Source: Pseudoselenomonas ruminantium (GTDB lineage Bacteria > Bacillota > Negativicutes > Selenomonadales > Selenomonadaceae). Taken from it: 64,000 nt of DNA. The notes beneath the pieces are model-generated. The model was not told the DNA's origin. It saw only the letters and a list, made by a program, of their open reading frames with translations, and did not search any database. Both the position numbers and the translations under genes were made by a program. This document shows positions 7,104-15,601 of the stretch, in pieces; the stretch's first letter is position 1, and each line of letters starts with the position of its first letter. Location: positions 1-64,000 of the forward strand of contig CACZHK010000001.1 in NCBI GenBank assembly GCA_902780915.1. The letters run 5' to 3'.

Positions 7104-7466
7104 TTACTTTGCGTAACGCGTAATCTCCGCCTCTACATAGTCGATGGGGCCGGAAATAGGTACGGAGGGCTTCCTGATGGTGGTCTTCACGGAAGCGAAA
7201 TGGCCATACTTATTGATGATCCTGTCGCCGATATGGGCACCCAGGGTCAGGAGCATCTGGAAGCGCTTGTTCTCGGTGACATCCTTCACCAGGTCGTAGA
7301 TAGCCGCCGTATCGACACCATCGCTCAAGGCATCAGTCTCGGCAACTTTGTCATCCTTGGTCTCGATTTCTACGTCAATGTAGAATTTCTGACCCTGCTC
7401 ACGCTCATACTCATACACGCCATGGAAGCCATAGAACATCATGTTGTGAATCCTGATTTTTGCCAT
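7104..7466 (-). CDS. folB: Dihydroneopterin aldolase
   Basis: 120 residues of a single FolB tunnelling fold. It shows MFYGFHGVYEYEREQGQKF with the characteristic GxHG...E, FYIDVEIE, the AIYDLV helix and the C-terminal strand VKTTIRKPS...GPIDYVEAEI. FolB cleaves 7,8-dihydroneopterin to 6-hydroxymethyl-dihydropterin and glycolaldehyde in folate synthesis. The ATG at 7466 is preferred because AGGAG lies eight bases upstream; a GTG nine bases earlier (7475) overlaps the ribosome site. No other folate gene is adjacent. Confidence 0.92.
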   Translation of the reverse strand: MAKIRIHNMMFYGFHGVYEYEREQGQKFYIDVEIETKDDKVAETDALSDGVDTAAIYDLVKDVTENKRFQMLLTLGAHIGDRIINKYGHFASVKTTIRKPSVPISGPIDYVEAEITRYAK

Positions 7467-7556
7467 TACGGTCACTCCTTACACAAGCAATTAGTCTGAA
7501 AGTTGGAATCCTGCTTAACTACTTGCATATTTCGCTACGACAAGAAAAAATCCTGC

Positions 7557-7634
7557 TTAATCCGCAAAAAGTTTATCCCAAAAAGCATAAGCCGCCATAA
7601 AGGCCACCAGCACCAAAAGAAAAAGGTCTCCCAT
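7557..7634 (-). CDS. Predicted 25-residue membrane peptide
   Basis: A short frame preceded by GGAAGGATT reads MGDLFLLVLVAFMAAYAFWD, then KLFAD-stop: one hydrophobic helix with charged ends. The composition fits a small single-pass membrane protein, a class often missed in annotation. It stands alone between the NlpC/P60 gene terminator and folB. The ribosome site and helix are real features of the sequence; translation is unproven. Confidence 0.4.
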   Translation of the reverse strand: MGDLFLLVLVAFMAAYAFWDKLFAD

Positions 7635-7666
7635 AGCTTGAATCCTTCCTGATCATTAAAAGAAAA

Positions 7667-7693
7667 TTGGGAGAGGCTTACCGCCTCTCCCAA
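7667..7693 (-). terminator. Terminator of the NlpC/P60 gene
   Basis: A perfect 11-bp stem TTGGGAGAGGC/GCCTCTCCCAA with a 5-base loop. On the minus strand it is followed by TTTTCTTTT, ten bases after the stop codon. Confidence 0.9.
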
Positions 7694-7702
7694 AACGCAA
7701 TA

Positions 7703-8368
7703 TCACATCACACGACGTGCCCCAATGTAGCAGGAACCCCAGTAGGAACTGTACAGAGAATCGATGGCAACGCCACGGCTGGAGGAAGCATTGATGAAGC
7801 TGCCATCCCCCAAATAGATGCCCACATGAGAGGCACCATAGTCATAGGTGGAGAAGAACACCAGATCGCCTGCCACCAGTTCGTCAGTGGAAACAGGGTA
7901 GCCACACTCATACTGAGCGTCAGCTGTGCGGGGCAGGTAGATGCCTGCCTGGGCAAATACATAGCGCACATAACCAGAGCAGTCAAAGCCGCTGGGAGAA
8001 GTGCCGCCGAAAACATAAGGCACGCCGATGTACTGCATGGAATCCGCCACTACGCGGCGGGAAATATAATTAGAACCACGGCTTACCTCAGGCATGGCCT
8101 TGCCAAGAAGTGCGGTGTAGGTGGTTGGCCCCACCAAGCCATCAGCATCCAATCCCTGGGAAGCCTGAAAAGCCTTGACAGCCTCGGCCGTTGCCGGCCC
8201 AAAGTCACCATCCGCAGTAACATCATACCCCAAACTAGCCAACTGTCCCTGAATCTCTGCTACGTCGCTGCCCTGATCACCCACGCGGAAAGCTGAAGCT
8301 GCCGCTACTGCCATAAAGCAGCAAATGAGGACAACCGACAATGTCATAATGCGAAACGCCTTAACCAA
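7703..8368 (-). CDS. Secreted NlpC/P60 peptidoglycan hydrolase with PG-binding domain
   Basis: 221 residues. A signal peptide (about residues 1-27, ending AAASA) is followed by a PG_binding_1 repeat (VGDQGSDVAEIQGQLASLGY to GPTTYTALL, about 28-90). An NlpC/P60 cysteine peptidase follows with the nucleophile in FDCSGYV and the His in SHVGIYLGDG. It should cut peptide stems of peptidoglycan in the periplasm. The start is a TTG at 8368 placed five bases after AGGGAGAG; the longer frame has no better ribosome site. It is monocistronic, with its own terminator. Confidence 0.9.
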   Translation of the reverse strand: MVKAFRIMTLSVVLICCFMAVAAASAFRVGDQGSDVAEIQGQLASLGYDVTADGDFGPATAEAVKAFQASQGLDADGLVGPTTYTALLGKAMPEVSRGSNYISRRVVADSMQYIGVPYVFGGTSPSGFDCSGYVRYVFAQAGIYLPRTADAQYECGYPVSTDELVAGDLVFFSTYDYGASHVGIYLGDGSFINASSSRGVAIDSLYSSYWGSCYIGARRVM

Positions 8369-8429
8369 AGAATCTCTCCCTTCCTCACACCACATTCATT
8401 TGTTTCAGATAATTTTCATCTTTGCTTCA

Positions 8430-8466
8430 AACATAGAAACAGGCTGCCTCATAATGGAGCAGCCAG
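8430..8466 (-). terminator. rnpB terminator
   Basis: On the minus strand GGCTGC/GCAGCC closes an 11-base loop and is followed by TGTTTCTATGTTTG, just after the mature RNase P RNA. Confidence 0.55.
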
Positions 8467-8489
8467 CCTATATTTCAAGCAAAATCAGC

Positions 8490-8847
8490 ATAAGCAATCA
8501 ATAAGCCGAGTTCTGTACCGCCAGATGGCGGTGATGATCATTTATCTAGGCAGAGGGATTGCTCCCCCGCTCAAGCGACTTAACCCGGAAGGTCCGCGGG
8601 CCGCATCAACCCTTCCCTATTCAGTCTTGCTCCGTGTGGGGTTTACCAAAGCCAGCCAGTCACCTGACTGCTGGTGCGCTCTTACCGCACCTTTCCACCC
8701 TTACCAGAAAATCCTGGCGGTCTAAATCTCTATGGCACTTTCCCTGAGGTCACCCTCGCTGGACGTTATCCAGCACACTGCCCTGTGGAGCCCGGACTTT
8801 CCTCACCTGTGCACAAGGCACAGCCGCGATCATCTTGATAACTTATA
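8490..8847 (-). ncRNA. rnpB: RNase P RNA, class A
   Basis: The minus strand contains the invariant RNase P core: GAGGAAAGTCCGGGCTCC near the 5' end, the GAGGGTGACC and GGGTAAGGGTGGAAAGGTG segments in the middle, and CAGAACTCGGCTTAT at the 3' end. The termini pair (ATAAG..ATCAA with TTGAT..CTTAT), which sets the ends within a few bases. It is the catalytic subunit that matures tRNA 5' ends. A consensus promoter lies upstream and a hairpin terminator downstream. Confidence 0.97.
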
Positions 8848-8859
8848 CCAACGTAGGAG

Positions 8860-8889
8860 ATTATAACACGTTTTAGTAGGTCTTGTCAA
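8860..8889 (-). promoter_or_regulatory. rnpB promoter
   Basis: Minus-strand TTGACA (8884-8889), 18-base spacer, TATAAT (8860-8865), about 13 bases ahead of the RNA start. Confidence 0.9.
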
Positions 8890-8942
8890 ATCAGGTACTA
8901 AATACGCTTATAAATCCCTTTATGTGCGCGCACACGCCAAAA

Positions 8943-8976
8943 AAGTGCCTACACAAATGTGCGGAGGCACTTTTTG
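8943..8976 (-). terminator. Terminator of the secreted-protein gene
   Basis: GTGCCT/AGGCAC with an inner CACA/TGTG pairing is flanked by A and T runs. On the minus strand the stem is followed by TTTTTTGG, directly after the gene ending at 8982. Confidence 0.8.
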
Positions 8977-8981
8977 TACCA

Positions 8982-9644
8982 TTATCCCTGCATAGTCTTA
9001 AAGGTAGTGACGCCTTTCTGGTAGAGAGCCAGATCCTCATCCCGCAGTTCGGGGTTATTGAGAAGCTCCACGGCATAGCGTCCGCCATCAGCCCCACGGA
9101 AGAACGTCACAGCCATCTGGCTGTTGGCTTCAGCCGTAGTATCTGGCTTGCCATCCCCATCGGTATCAATTTCCACTACCTTGGCAGTGACAGCATAGAT
9201 GCCCTTATTGTAGGCATTCACAGGCACCAGCTGAATGCCCTCATAGCCGTTGCTCTTCATGATGCCCTGCAGGAGCCTGCCTGCCTCCTCATCGCTGATC
9301 CTGTTGAGATCAGGCATGTTCTTGTCAGAGAAGGCATCCGTGAGAATAATCCAGGCGGTCTTGATGGTGTATTCCTCATTTTCAAAGATCAGGATCTCAC
9401 CCTGCTTGCCCTCGTAGAAAGTACTGGCCGGAATGACACCCACAGGCTCCTTGGGACACTGGATGGTATAGCCAAAAGCCTTGCTCTCATAGGTATAAGT
9501 AAGTTCAGCCTGAGAATTCTTGGCTGCCTGTGCCTCAGCCTTGGGCTGTTCCTTCTTGGCAGCGTCAGCAGGCTGGGCTGCCCCGAAGATCAGTCCGGCA
9601 GCCACCGAAGCTGCAAGTAACGTCTGAAAAGATTTCTTTAGCAT
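8982..9644 (-). CDS. Exported protein of unknown function
   Basis: 220 residues. A clear signal peptide (KKSFQTLLAASVAAGLIFG...ADA, about 1-28) and a short Lys/Ala-rich linker lead into a mature domain of about 170 residues. It contains an EF-hand-like DTDGDGKPD loop near residue 155 that may bind calcium. I do not recognise the family. There is no lipobox Cys, so it should be a soluble periplasmic or secreted protein. AGGAG lies ten bases before the ATG. It is transcribed alone, with its own terminator. Confidence 0.8.
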   Translation of the reverse strand: MLKKSFQTLLAASVAAGLIFGAAQPADAAKKEQPKAEAQAAKNSQAELTYTYESKAFGYTIQCPKEPVGVIPASTFYEGKQGEILIFENEEYTIKTAWIILTDAFSDKNMPDLNRISDEEAGRLLQGIMKSNGYEGIQLVPVNAYNKGIYAVTAKVVEIDTDGDGKPDTTAEANSQMAVTFFRGADGGRYAVELLNNPELRDEDLALYQKGVTTFKTMQG

Positions 9645-9676
9645 ATTTCTTCAACTCCTGTCATAAACCATGCCTG

Positions 9677-11260
9677 TTACCTCTTGCGGGCAGGCTCCAC
9701 ATTGACCTTGAAGCCGTTCACGGTATTGCGATGCATGGTGCTGAGCACCCTTTCCGCCACCTTTTCCGGCACCTCCACAAAGGAGAACTTTTCATAAATA
9801 TTGATAACCCCGATGGTGTCACCGGGAATATCCGCTTCGCTGGCAATGGCCCGCACGATATCGGCAGGACGAATTTTCTGGGCCCGGCCAATATTGAAGA
9901 AGAAACGCACCATGCCCGGGGCACCACCGGTGTTCTCGAAAGCTGCCTGTTCCTCCTCCCGGCCGCCCGTCTCCCCTTCCAGGGAAAGCTGCAGGGCAGC
10001 GGCGGCAATGTCCACCGGATCATAGCCTTCCTCCATCACCTCGGAGATGATGGTATGATAATCGTCGTAATCATCCTGCTTCAGCACCTTCAGCAGGCGC
10101 TCCGTCACCAATTCCTTCTGACGCTCCAGGACATCGGAAGCCGTAGGCAGTTCCTTGCGCTGGATCTTGGTGTGAGCCAGCTTCATGATCAGCCGCAGCT
10201 GACGGTACTCCCGCGGGGAGATGAAGGTCATGGCCACCCCCTTGCGCCCCGCCCGGCCCGTGCGGCCAATGCGATGCACATAGGACTCGTGGTCCTGGGG
10301 AATATCGTAGTTGATGACATGGGTGATATCGTCTATGTCGATGCCCCGGGCAGCCACATCTGTGGCCACCAGGGTATCAATGTGCCCTTCCCGGAACTTC
10401 TTCATGACCCGATCCCGCTGTATCTGGGAAAGGTCTCCATGCAGGCCGCCTGCCAGATACCCGCGGGCCTCCAGGGAGACCGTCAGATCATCCACTGCCC
10501 GCTTGGTGCGGCAGAAGATGATCAGCTTGCCCGTCTCCTCTATGTCCAGAACCCGGCAGAGTCCCTCGAACTTCTCCCTTGTCTCGTAGTAAAACTGGTC
10601 AATGAGAGGCACCGTAAGATCTTCACGGGTGATGCTCACCCGCTGAGGGTGGTTCATATACCGCTTGGACAGCTTCTCAATCGGCGCTGGCATGGTAGCA
10701 GAGAACAGCAGAGTCTGCCTTTCCTCATGGGAAATGGCCCCGATGATTTCCTCAATGTCCGAGATAAACCCCATATCCAGCATTTCGTCAGCTTCATCCA
10801 GGATCAGGGTATGGACATTATCCAAGCTGATGGTGCCCCGATGGAGATGGTCGATGAGGCGGCCCGGCGTGCCCACGATGAGATGCACGCCCCGCTTCAG
10901 CCCACGAATCTGACGGTCGATGGACTGCCCTCCGTAGATGGGCAGGGTATGCACCCGCTTGTAGCGGCCAATCTTGTTGAGCTCCTCTGCGGTCTGGATG
11001 GCCAGTTCCCTGGTGGGAGTCAGCACCAGCGCCTGCACCTCATGGACACCCTCCACAATCTTTTCCACCGTGGGAATGCCGAAAGCCGCCGTCTTGCCAG
11101 TGCCCGTCTGAGCCTGCCCTACCACATCATGCCCTTCCAGCACCAGAGGTATGGTCCCCGCCTGGATGGGCGAAGGCTCCTCAAAGCCCATGTCGGCAAT
11201 GGCGTGGAGCACCTTGCGGCTGAGCTCGATATCTCCAAATGACTTCAATTCCTGTTTCAA
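9677..11260 (-). CDS. DEAD-box ATP-dependent RNA helicase with DbpA-type RNA-binding domain
   Basis: 527 residues with the complete helicase set: Q-motif (PSPIQAGTIP), AQTGTGKT, PTRELA, GTPGRL, DEAD, SAT, and HRIGRTGRAG. Residues about 400-480 hold a DbpA/CsdA-like RRM fold (GMVRFFFNIGRAQKI), and a basic tail ends RKR. Such proteins unwind rRNA or mRNA duplexes in ribosome assembly and cold adaptation; the product resembles CshA/DeaD. The start is TTG at 11260 behind GGGAGG. It lies 90 bases after pncC and may be co-transcribed with rimO-pncC. Confidence 0.93.
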   Translation of the reverse strand: MKQELKSFGDIELSRKVLHAIADMGFEEPSPIQAGTIPLVLEGHDVVGQAQTGTGKTAAFGIPTVEKIVEGVHEVQALVLTPTRELAIQTAEELNKIGRYKRVHTLPIYGGQSIDRQIRGLKRGVHLIVGTPGRLIDHLHRGTISLDNVHTLILDEADEMLDMGFISDIEEIIGAISHEERQTLLFSATMPAPIEKLSKRYMNHPQRVSITREDLTVPLIDQFYYETREKFEGLCRVLDIEETGKLIIFCRTKRAVDDLTVSLEARGYLAGGLHGDLSQIQRDRVMKKFREGHIDTLVATDVAARGIDIDDITHVINYDIPQDHESYVHRIGRTGRAGRKGVAMTFISPREYRQLRLIMKLAHTKIQRKELPTASDVLERQKELVTERLLKVLKQDDYDDYHTIISEVMEEGYDPVDIAAAALQLSLEGETGGREEEQAAFENTGGAPGMVRFFFNIGRAQKIRPADIVRAIASEADIPGDTIGVINIYEKFSFVEVPEKVAERVLSTMHRNTVNGFKVNVEPARKR

Positions 11261-11350
11261 AAAAATCCTCCCGATTAACCCGAATAAGTTGACAACGCTA
11301 AGTATATTTTACTTTTTTCAAAAAAAGCTGAAAAACAGATTAGATTTCCA

Positions 11351-11863
11351 TTAAAGTGTGTAGTAATCCACTAGCATGCGCAAAGCCGTGGAAGCTGTCT
11401 GGAGCTTCACATCGTAGCGGGAACCTGGAAAATCACTTGCACGCACCTGCTCTCCCTGGCTGCCTGCCACGGCTATGTAAACCCGCCCCACAGGCTTTTC
11501 CTCGCTGCCGCCCCCGGGGCCGGCAATGCCCGTGATGCCCACGCCGATATCGGTGCCCATGAGCTTTGCTGCTCCGCGGGCCATTTCCCTGGCTGTCTGC
11601 TCGGACACGGCTCCGTACTGCGCCAGTGTCTCATGCTTCACGCCCAGGAGCTTTTCCTTCACTTCATTGGAATAAGCCACCACTGCCCCTTTCATGTAGG
11701 CAGAGCTGCCCTCCACATCCGTCAGCAGGCTGGACAGCAGCCCCCCCGTGCAGGACTCGGCACAGGAAATAGTAGACCCGCGCTCCTGCAGAGCCTTGCC
11801 CACGGCTGCAGAAAAATCCCGCATAGTCTGCAGGTTTTTGATGACAAGATAGTAATCACTCAT
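11351..11863 (-). CDS. pncC: CinA-type nicotinamide-nucleotide amidohydrolase
   Basis: 170 residues forming only the C-terminal CinA domain. Diagnostic motifs are SCAESCTGGLLSSLL, GAVVAYSNEVK and GITGIAGPGGGSEEKPVG. The enzyme deamidates NMN to nicotinate mononucleotide, recycling pyridine nucleotide by-products of DNA ligase. The N-terminal molybdopterin-binding-like half found in full CinA is absent. It overlaps the end of rimO by eight bases, so the two are coupled. Confidence 0.92.
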   Translation of the reverse strand: MSDYYLVIKNLQTMRDFSAAVGKALQERGSTISCAESCTGGLLSSLLTDVEGSSAYMKGAVVAYSNEVKEKLLGVKHETLAQYGAVSEQTAREMARGAAKLMGTDIGVGITGIAGPGGGSEEKPVGRVYIAVAGSQGEQVRASDFPGSRYDVKLQTASTALRMLVDYYTL

Positions 11864-13187
11864 CGCATTTTTCCCCCACTACATCATAAGTGAATCCCTG
11901 AAGGACACGCACCTTGATGATGTCCCCAGGCTTGCTGTCGGTATCTCCCTCGATATAGACCTGTCCATCCACCTCAGGCGCCTCCCGGTAGGAACGTCCC
12001 ACGGCAATGGTATTCTGCTCCTGGTCGCGGCCTTCCACCAGCACCTCGATGACTTTGCCTTCCAGCCCTTGATTGATTTCCTCGGAAATCTTGCTCTGGA
12101 GGCTCATGAGGTCATGGTACCTCTCCTGCATGACCTCTTCGGGAACCTGGTTAGGCATATCGTAAGCCGGAGTATCCTCCTCCCGGGAATAAGTGAAGAC
12201 CCCCACTTTGTCAAAGCGCATCTCCTCCAGGAAATTGCGCAGAGACTGGTACTGGGCATCAGTCTCCCCAGGGAAGCCCACGATGAATGTGGAGCGTATG
12301 GTCACGCCAGGAATGCGCTCCCGTATCTTCTTCACCAGGGTCACGATCTGCTGGCGGGTGTCCGGGCGACGCATGGACTTCAACACGGAATCATGGGCAT
12401 GCTGCAAGGGCATGTCGATGTACTTGCAAATCTTCGGCTCCTTGGCGTAGAGGTCAATGAGTTCATCGGTGAAGAACCTGGGATAGCAATAGAGGGTGCG
12501 GATCCACTCCAGCTTCTCCACTTTCACCAGTTCGCGCAGAAGCTCCGCCAAAGCCGGCGCGCCGTAAATATCCTTGCCATAAAGAGTGCTGTCCTCGGCA
12601 ATGAGGACGATTTCCTTGACTCCGTTCTCACAGAGGTTCTCCACCTCGGCCTTGATATCCTCTATGCGGCGGCTGCGGAATCTGCCGCGAATCAAAGGGA
12701 TTGCACAGAAGGCGCATCTATTGTCGCAGCCCTCGGCAATCTTCACATAAGCCGTATATTTAGGCGTGGTGAGGATGCGGGGATTATTGGCATCGTAGAG
12801 CAGCTTGTCCTCACCGGCGATCACCAGTCGGCGTCCCTTCAGGGACTCTTCCACGGCAGTCATGATTTCCTTGCAGGCGCCGGTGCCGATGATGGCATCT
12901 GCCTCTGGCATATCATCCAGCAGTTCCTGCCCATAGCGCTGTCCCAGGCAGCCTGCCACGATCAGGCTGCGGCAACGGCCGCTTTCCTTATATTCCGCCA
13001 TGTTGAGGATAGTAGTGATGGATTCTTCCTTGGCAGACTGGATAAAGGCACAGGTATTGACAATGAGAATATCAGCCTCCGAAGGATTTGCCGTAATCTC
13101 AATGCCATGCTCCTGCAAGATGCCAAGCATCATTTCCGTATCGACCAGGTTCTTGGAACAGCCAAGACTGATGAAACCTGCTTTCAC
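11856..13187 (-). CDS. rimO: Ribosomal protein S12 methylthiotransferase
   Basis: 443 residues: an N-terminal UPF0004 domain with LGCSKNLVDTE and NTCAF cysteines for one Fe-S cluster, a radical SAM core with CDNRCAFC (residue about 155), and a C-terminal TRAM domain. RimO adds a methylthio group to Asp88 of ribosomal protein S12. The start is GTG at 13187 with AGGAGG eleven bases ahead. Both cysteine triads look intact. Confidence 0.95.
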   Translation of the reverse strand: MKAGFISLGCSKNLVDTEMMLGILQEHGIEITANPSEADILIVNTCAFIQSAKEESITTILNMAEYKESGRCRSLIVAGCLGQRYGQELLDDMPEADAIIGTGACKEIMTAVEESLKGRRLVIAGEDKLLYDANNPRILTTPKYTAYVKIAEGCDNRCAFCAIPLIRGRFRSRRIEDIKAEVENLCENGVKEIVLIAEDSTLYGKDIYGAPALAELLRELVKVEKLEWIRTLYCYPRFFTDELIDLYAKEPKICKYIDMPLQHAHDSVLKSMRRPDTRQQIVTLVKKIRERIPGVTIRSTFIVGFPGETDAQYQSLRNFLEEMRFDKVGVFTYSREEDTPAYDMPNQVPEEVMQERYHDLMSLQSKISEEINQGLEGKVIEVLVEGRDQEQNTIAVGRSYREAPEVDGQVYIEGDTDSKPGDIIKVRVLQGFTYDVVGEKCDE

Positions 13188-13230
13188 TTTCTGATAGACC
13201 TCCTAAAAACATCAAAAATATCGCGTCAAA

Positions 13231-13255
13231 TAAAAAGCCGCCCGCAAGCGGCTCC
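13231..13255 (-). terminator. Terminator of the solute-binding-protein gene
   Basis: On the minus strand AGCCGC/GCGGCT pair around a short loop and are followed by TTTTTATTT, just after the gene ending at 13260 and before rimO. Confidence 0.8.
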
Positions 13256-13259
13256 CATA

Positions 13260-14303
13260 TCAGTTGAACCTTACTTCCTTCACCCACCTGTCCAGCAGAT
13301 AATGCCTCTGCTGAGCATCGAACTGGGGACGTGCGCTGAACAGCAGGAGATTCTTCCCTGCAAAGGTCTTGTAGGCCATGGTGCCTGGATTTGTGGGCAG
13401 GAAGTAAAAGCCCTGGCCCTGCATGACCAGCTGGGCTTCGTCCGACAGCAGCCAGTCGGCAAAGGCCTTGGCCGCCTGCTCATCCTGAGCCGAAGTCTTG
13501 AAGACAATGCCCGTACCCGTCACCAAGGCCGAAGTGCCGTCGGCGGGATAGATGACCTTCAGAGGATAGCCGTCATGGATATAGCGCAGAGTCTCGCTCT
13601 CCACGGCCACCGCCACGTCCACCTCCCCCATGCCCGCCTGCCGTACGGGATTGGAAAGGTAGTGAGCATACTGCACCACCTTGGGATGTATCTGGCGCCA
13701 GATGTCGTAAGCCGCCACATCACCGAACTGGGCAATCATGCTGAGGAGCAGATTGGCAGAAGCATCAGCCGCCAGAAAATCCGTCACACCCACACGCACA
13801 TCGGGTGCTGCCGCCAATTCCTGCCAGGTATCCGGCACCTGCTGGTGAGCCTTCAAAAAGTCCTGATTGACACAGAAGACCATGGGGTCATACCAGACCC
13901 CGATCCAGTAGCCCTCTGTCTGGCGGAACCGTTCCGGCACCTGATCGCCATGCTCGGACATATAGGGCAGCAGATATCCTTGGGCTGCCGCCTTGGATAA
14001 AAGCTCACTGTCCCCCAGTACCAAAGCGGCCTGCGCAAGGCCATCCCCCTCTGCCTGAGCCTTGAGCCTGCCCAGGATTTCCTCCCGCCCCAAGGGCACG
14101 AAATTCACCCGCACGCCGCTGGTCGATTCATAGGCCTCCGACAGCACCACCGCCACTTCTGTGGGCAGGCTGGTGTAGGCATTGATTTCCCGCAGGGGCT
14201 TTGCCCCTCCGTCGTGATCGGCCACCGCCAGATACCCGGAACCCAGAACCACCACAATCAAGAGCAGGAAAGCCGTCACCAGCAATGATGTATAGCGTCT
14301 CAT
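13260..14303 (-). CDS. Periplasmic solute-binding protein, Fe(III)-type
   Basis: 347 residues with an uncleaved or weakly cleaved N-terminal hydrophobic segment (LLVTAFLLLIVVVLGSGYLA), then a type-2 periplasmic binding fold: INAYTSLPTE, GYWIGVWYDPMVFCVN, and TGTGIVFKTSAQDEQAAKAF. This resembles the AfuA/FutA group that captures ferric iron, but related proteins bind other small anions. No permease or ATPase gene is next to it, so the partner transporter is elsewhere. The ATG at 14303 is chosen from the GAGAGG site; a longer start at 14333 is less likely. Confidence 0.8.
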   Translation of the reverse strand: MRRYTSLLVTAFLLLIVVVLGSGYLAVADHDGGAKPLREINAYTSLPTEVAVVLSEAYESTSGVRVNFVPLGREEILGRLKAQAEGDGLAQAALVLGDSELLSKAAAQGYLLPYMSEHGDQVPERFRQTEGYWIGVWYDPMVFCVNQDFLKAHQQVPDTWQELAAAPDVRVGVTDFLAADASANLLLSMIAQFGDVAAYDIWRQIHPKVVQYAHYLSNPVRQAGMGEVDVAVAVESETLRYIHDGYPLKVIYPADGTSALVTGTGIVFKTSAQDEQAAKAFADWLLSDEAQLVMQGQGFYFLPTNPGTMAYKTFAGKNLLLFSARPQFDAQQRHYLLDRWVKEVRFN

Positions 14304-14390
14304 GCTAAGCATACCTCTCAATAAAACGAACACTTACGGAACCAGTATATTTAATTGTACCATTGGAGAGGCCGGCAGGCAAGGAAAAGC

Positions 14391-15485
14391 TCAGTCCCGC
14401 ATCTTCACCGCCCATCGCAGCTTGGTGGAATGGGCACGCGGATTGGCCCGGCACTCTTCCCTGCCGGGCCGCACCACCTCCTCTGCCACTGCCTCATAAA
14501 GCCCCTGCTGCTTGAAGGCCTTGAAAGCCTTCTTCACGATGCGGTCCTCGCCCGAGTGGAAAGTGAGGATGGCCGCCCGCCCACCGGGCGCCAGGGCATG
14601 AGGCAGCTTCTCCATGAACTCGTAGAGCACCTCATACTCATGATTGATATCTATGCGCAGAGCCTGAAAGACGCGGGTGGCGCTTTTCTTCACCATCTCC
14701 CGACAGGCAGCCTCCTGCTTCTTGCTGCTGCAGCCTGTGCGCTCCAGCACTTCCTTGGGCAGCTTGACCCTGGCAAGGGCTGCCGCCACCTCATCGTAAA
14801 GGTCTTTCGTCGTCCGGGGACATTTCCCCCGCTTCTTGCTGCCCATGATTTGCCGGGCAATCTCCTCGGCATAAGGCTCGTCAGCGTTTTCCCTGAGCAT
14901 GCCGATAAGCTCCTCACGCCCCACCTCTTGCAAGCGCTGGGCAGCAGTCATCCCCGCCTCAGGATTCAGCCGCAAGTCCAAAGGCCCCTCCGCCTTGAAG
15001 CTGAAGCCCCGCTCGGGATTGTCTATCTGCATGGAGGAAACGCCCAAGTCCGCCAGGATGAAATCAAAGGGCCCCACTTCCGCTGCCAGCTCATCAATCT
15101 GGCAGAAGTTCATATTCCGAAGCTCCCACAATTCAGAACCGAAGCCCGCCTCCCGCAGCCGCGCCTCTGTCTTGGCAGACTCAATAGGATCTATATCCCC
15201 GCTGATCAGATGCCCCTGCCCCTGCAACGCTTCCAGCATGGCCCTGGTGTGCCCGCCATACCCCAAAGTGGCATCAAAGCCCCTCTCTCCGGGCTTTATA
15301 GCCAGCACCTCCAGTATCTCCTGCACCATGATGGGAATATGCATCCCGGCAGGAGTATTGCCCTTGGCTATCACGTGCTCTATTTCAGTGCCATACTTCT
15401 CCGGCTGCAATTCCTTATACTTTTCCTCGAAGCGGCGAGGATATTTGCCGCTGTAGTGAGGGCGGCGCTTACGACTATCAGGCAT
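14391..15485 (-). CDS. rsmH: 16S rRNA (cytosine1402-N4)-methyltransferase, RsmH
   Basis: 364 residues. After an unusual basic N-terminal extension of about 45 residues comes the RsmH fold: HIPIMVQEILEVL, the SAM loop DATLGYGGHT, ADLGVSSMQID, DLRLNP, and TFHSGEDRIVKKAFK. It methylates C1402 in the decoding site of 16S rRNA. It is not in a division (dcw) cluster here, so it could be the only copy displaced or a second paralogue. GGAGGAG precedes the ATG. It is separate from the glycan genes upstream by about 115 bases. Confidence 0.85.
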   Translation of the reverse strand: MPDSRKRRPHYSGKYPRRFEEKYKELQPEKYGTEIEHVIAKGNTPAGMHIPIMVQEILEVLAIKPGERGFDATLGYGGHTRAMLEALQGQGHLISGDIDPIESAKTEARLREAGFGSELWELRNMNFCQIDELAAEVGPFDFILADLGVSSMQIDNPERGFSFKAEGPLDLRLNPEAGMTAAQRLQEVGREELIGMLRENADEPYAEEIARQIMGSKKRGKCPRTTKDLYDEVAAALARVKLPKEVLERTGCSSKKQEAACREMVKKSATRVFQALRIDINHEYEVLYEFMEKLPHALAPGGRAAILTFHSGEDRIVKKAFKAFKQQGLYEAVAEEVVRPGREECRANPRAHSTKLRWAVKMRD

Positions 15486-15601
15486 GTATTCTCCTCCAGA
15501 TTCTTTTATTATGGTAGAGATATTACTACATTGCATAGAAAAATACAAGGACACCAAGAAATCCCACTCCAGCGTGCTTTGCTAAGGTTTGAGTTACTGA
15601 C

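Noticed and set aside
9530..11242. A 570-codon open frame on the plus strand antisense to the helicase gene
   Set aside because: Its frame is a by-product of GC-rich codon usage in the helicase. It has no ribosome site and no recognisable domain. Similar long antisense frames over rimO/solute-binding protein (12069-14000), rsmH (14355-15827) and proS (62345-63703) were dropped for the same reason.
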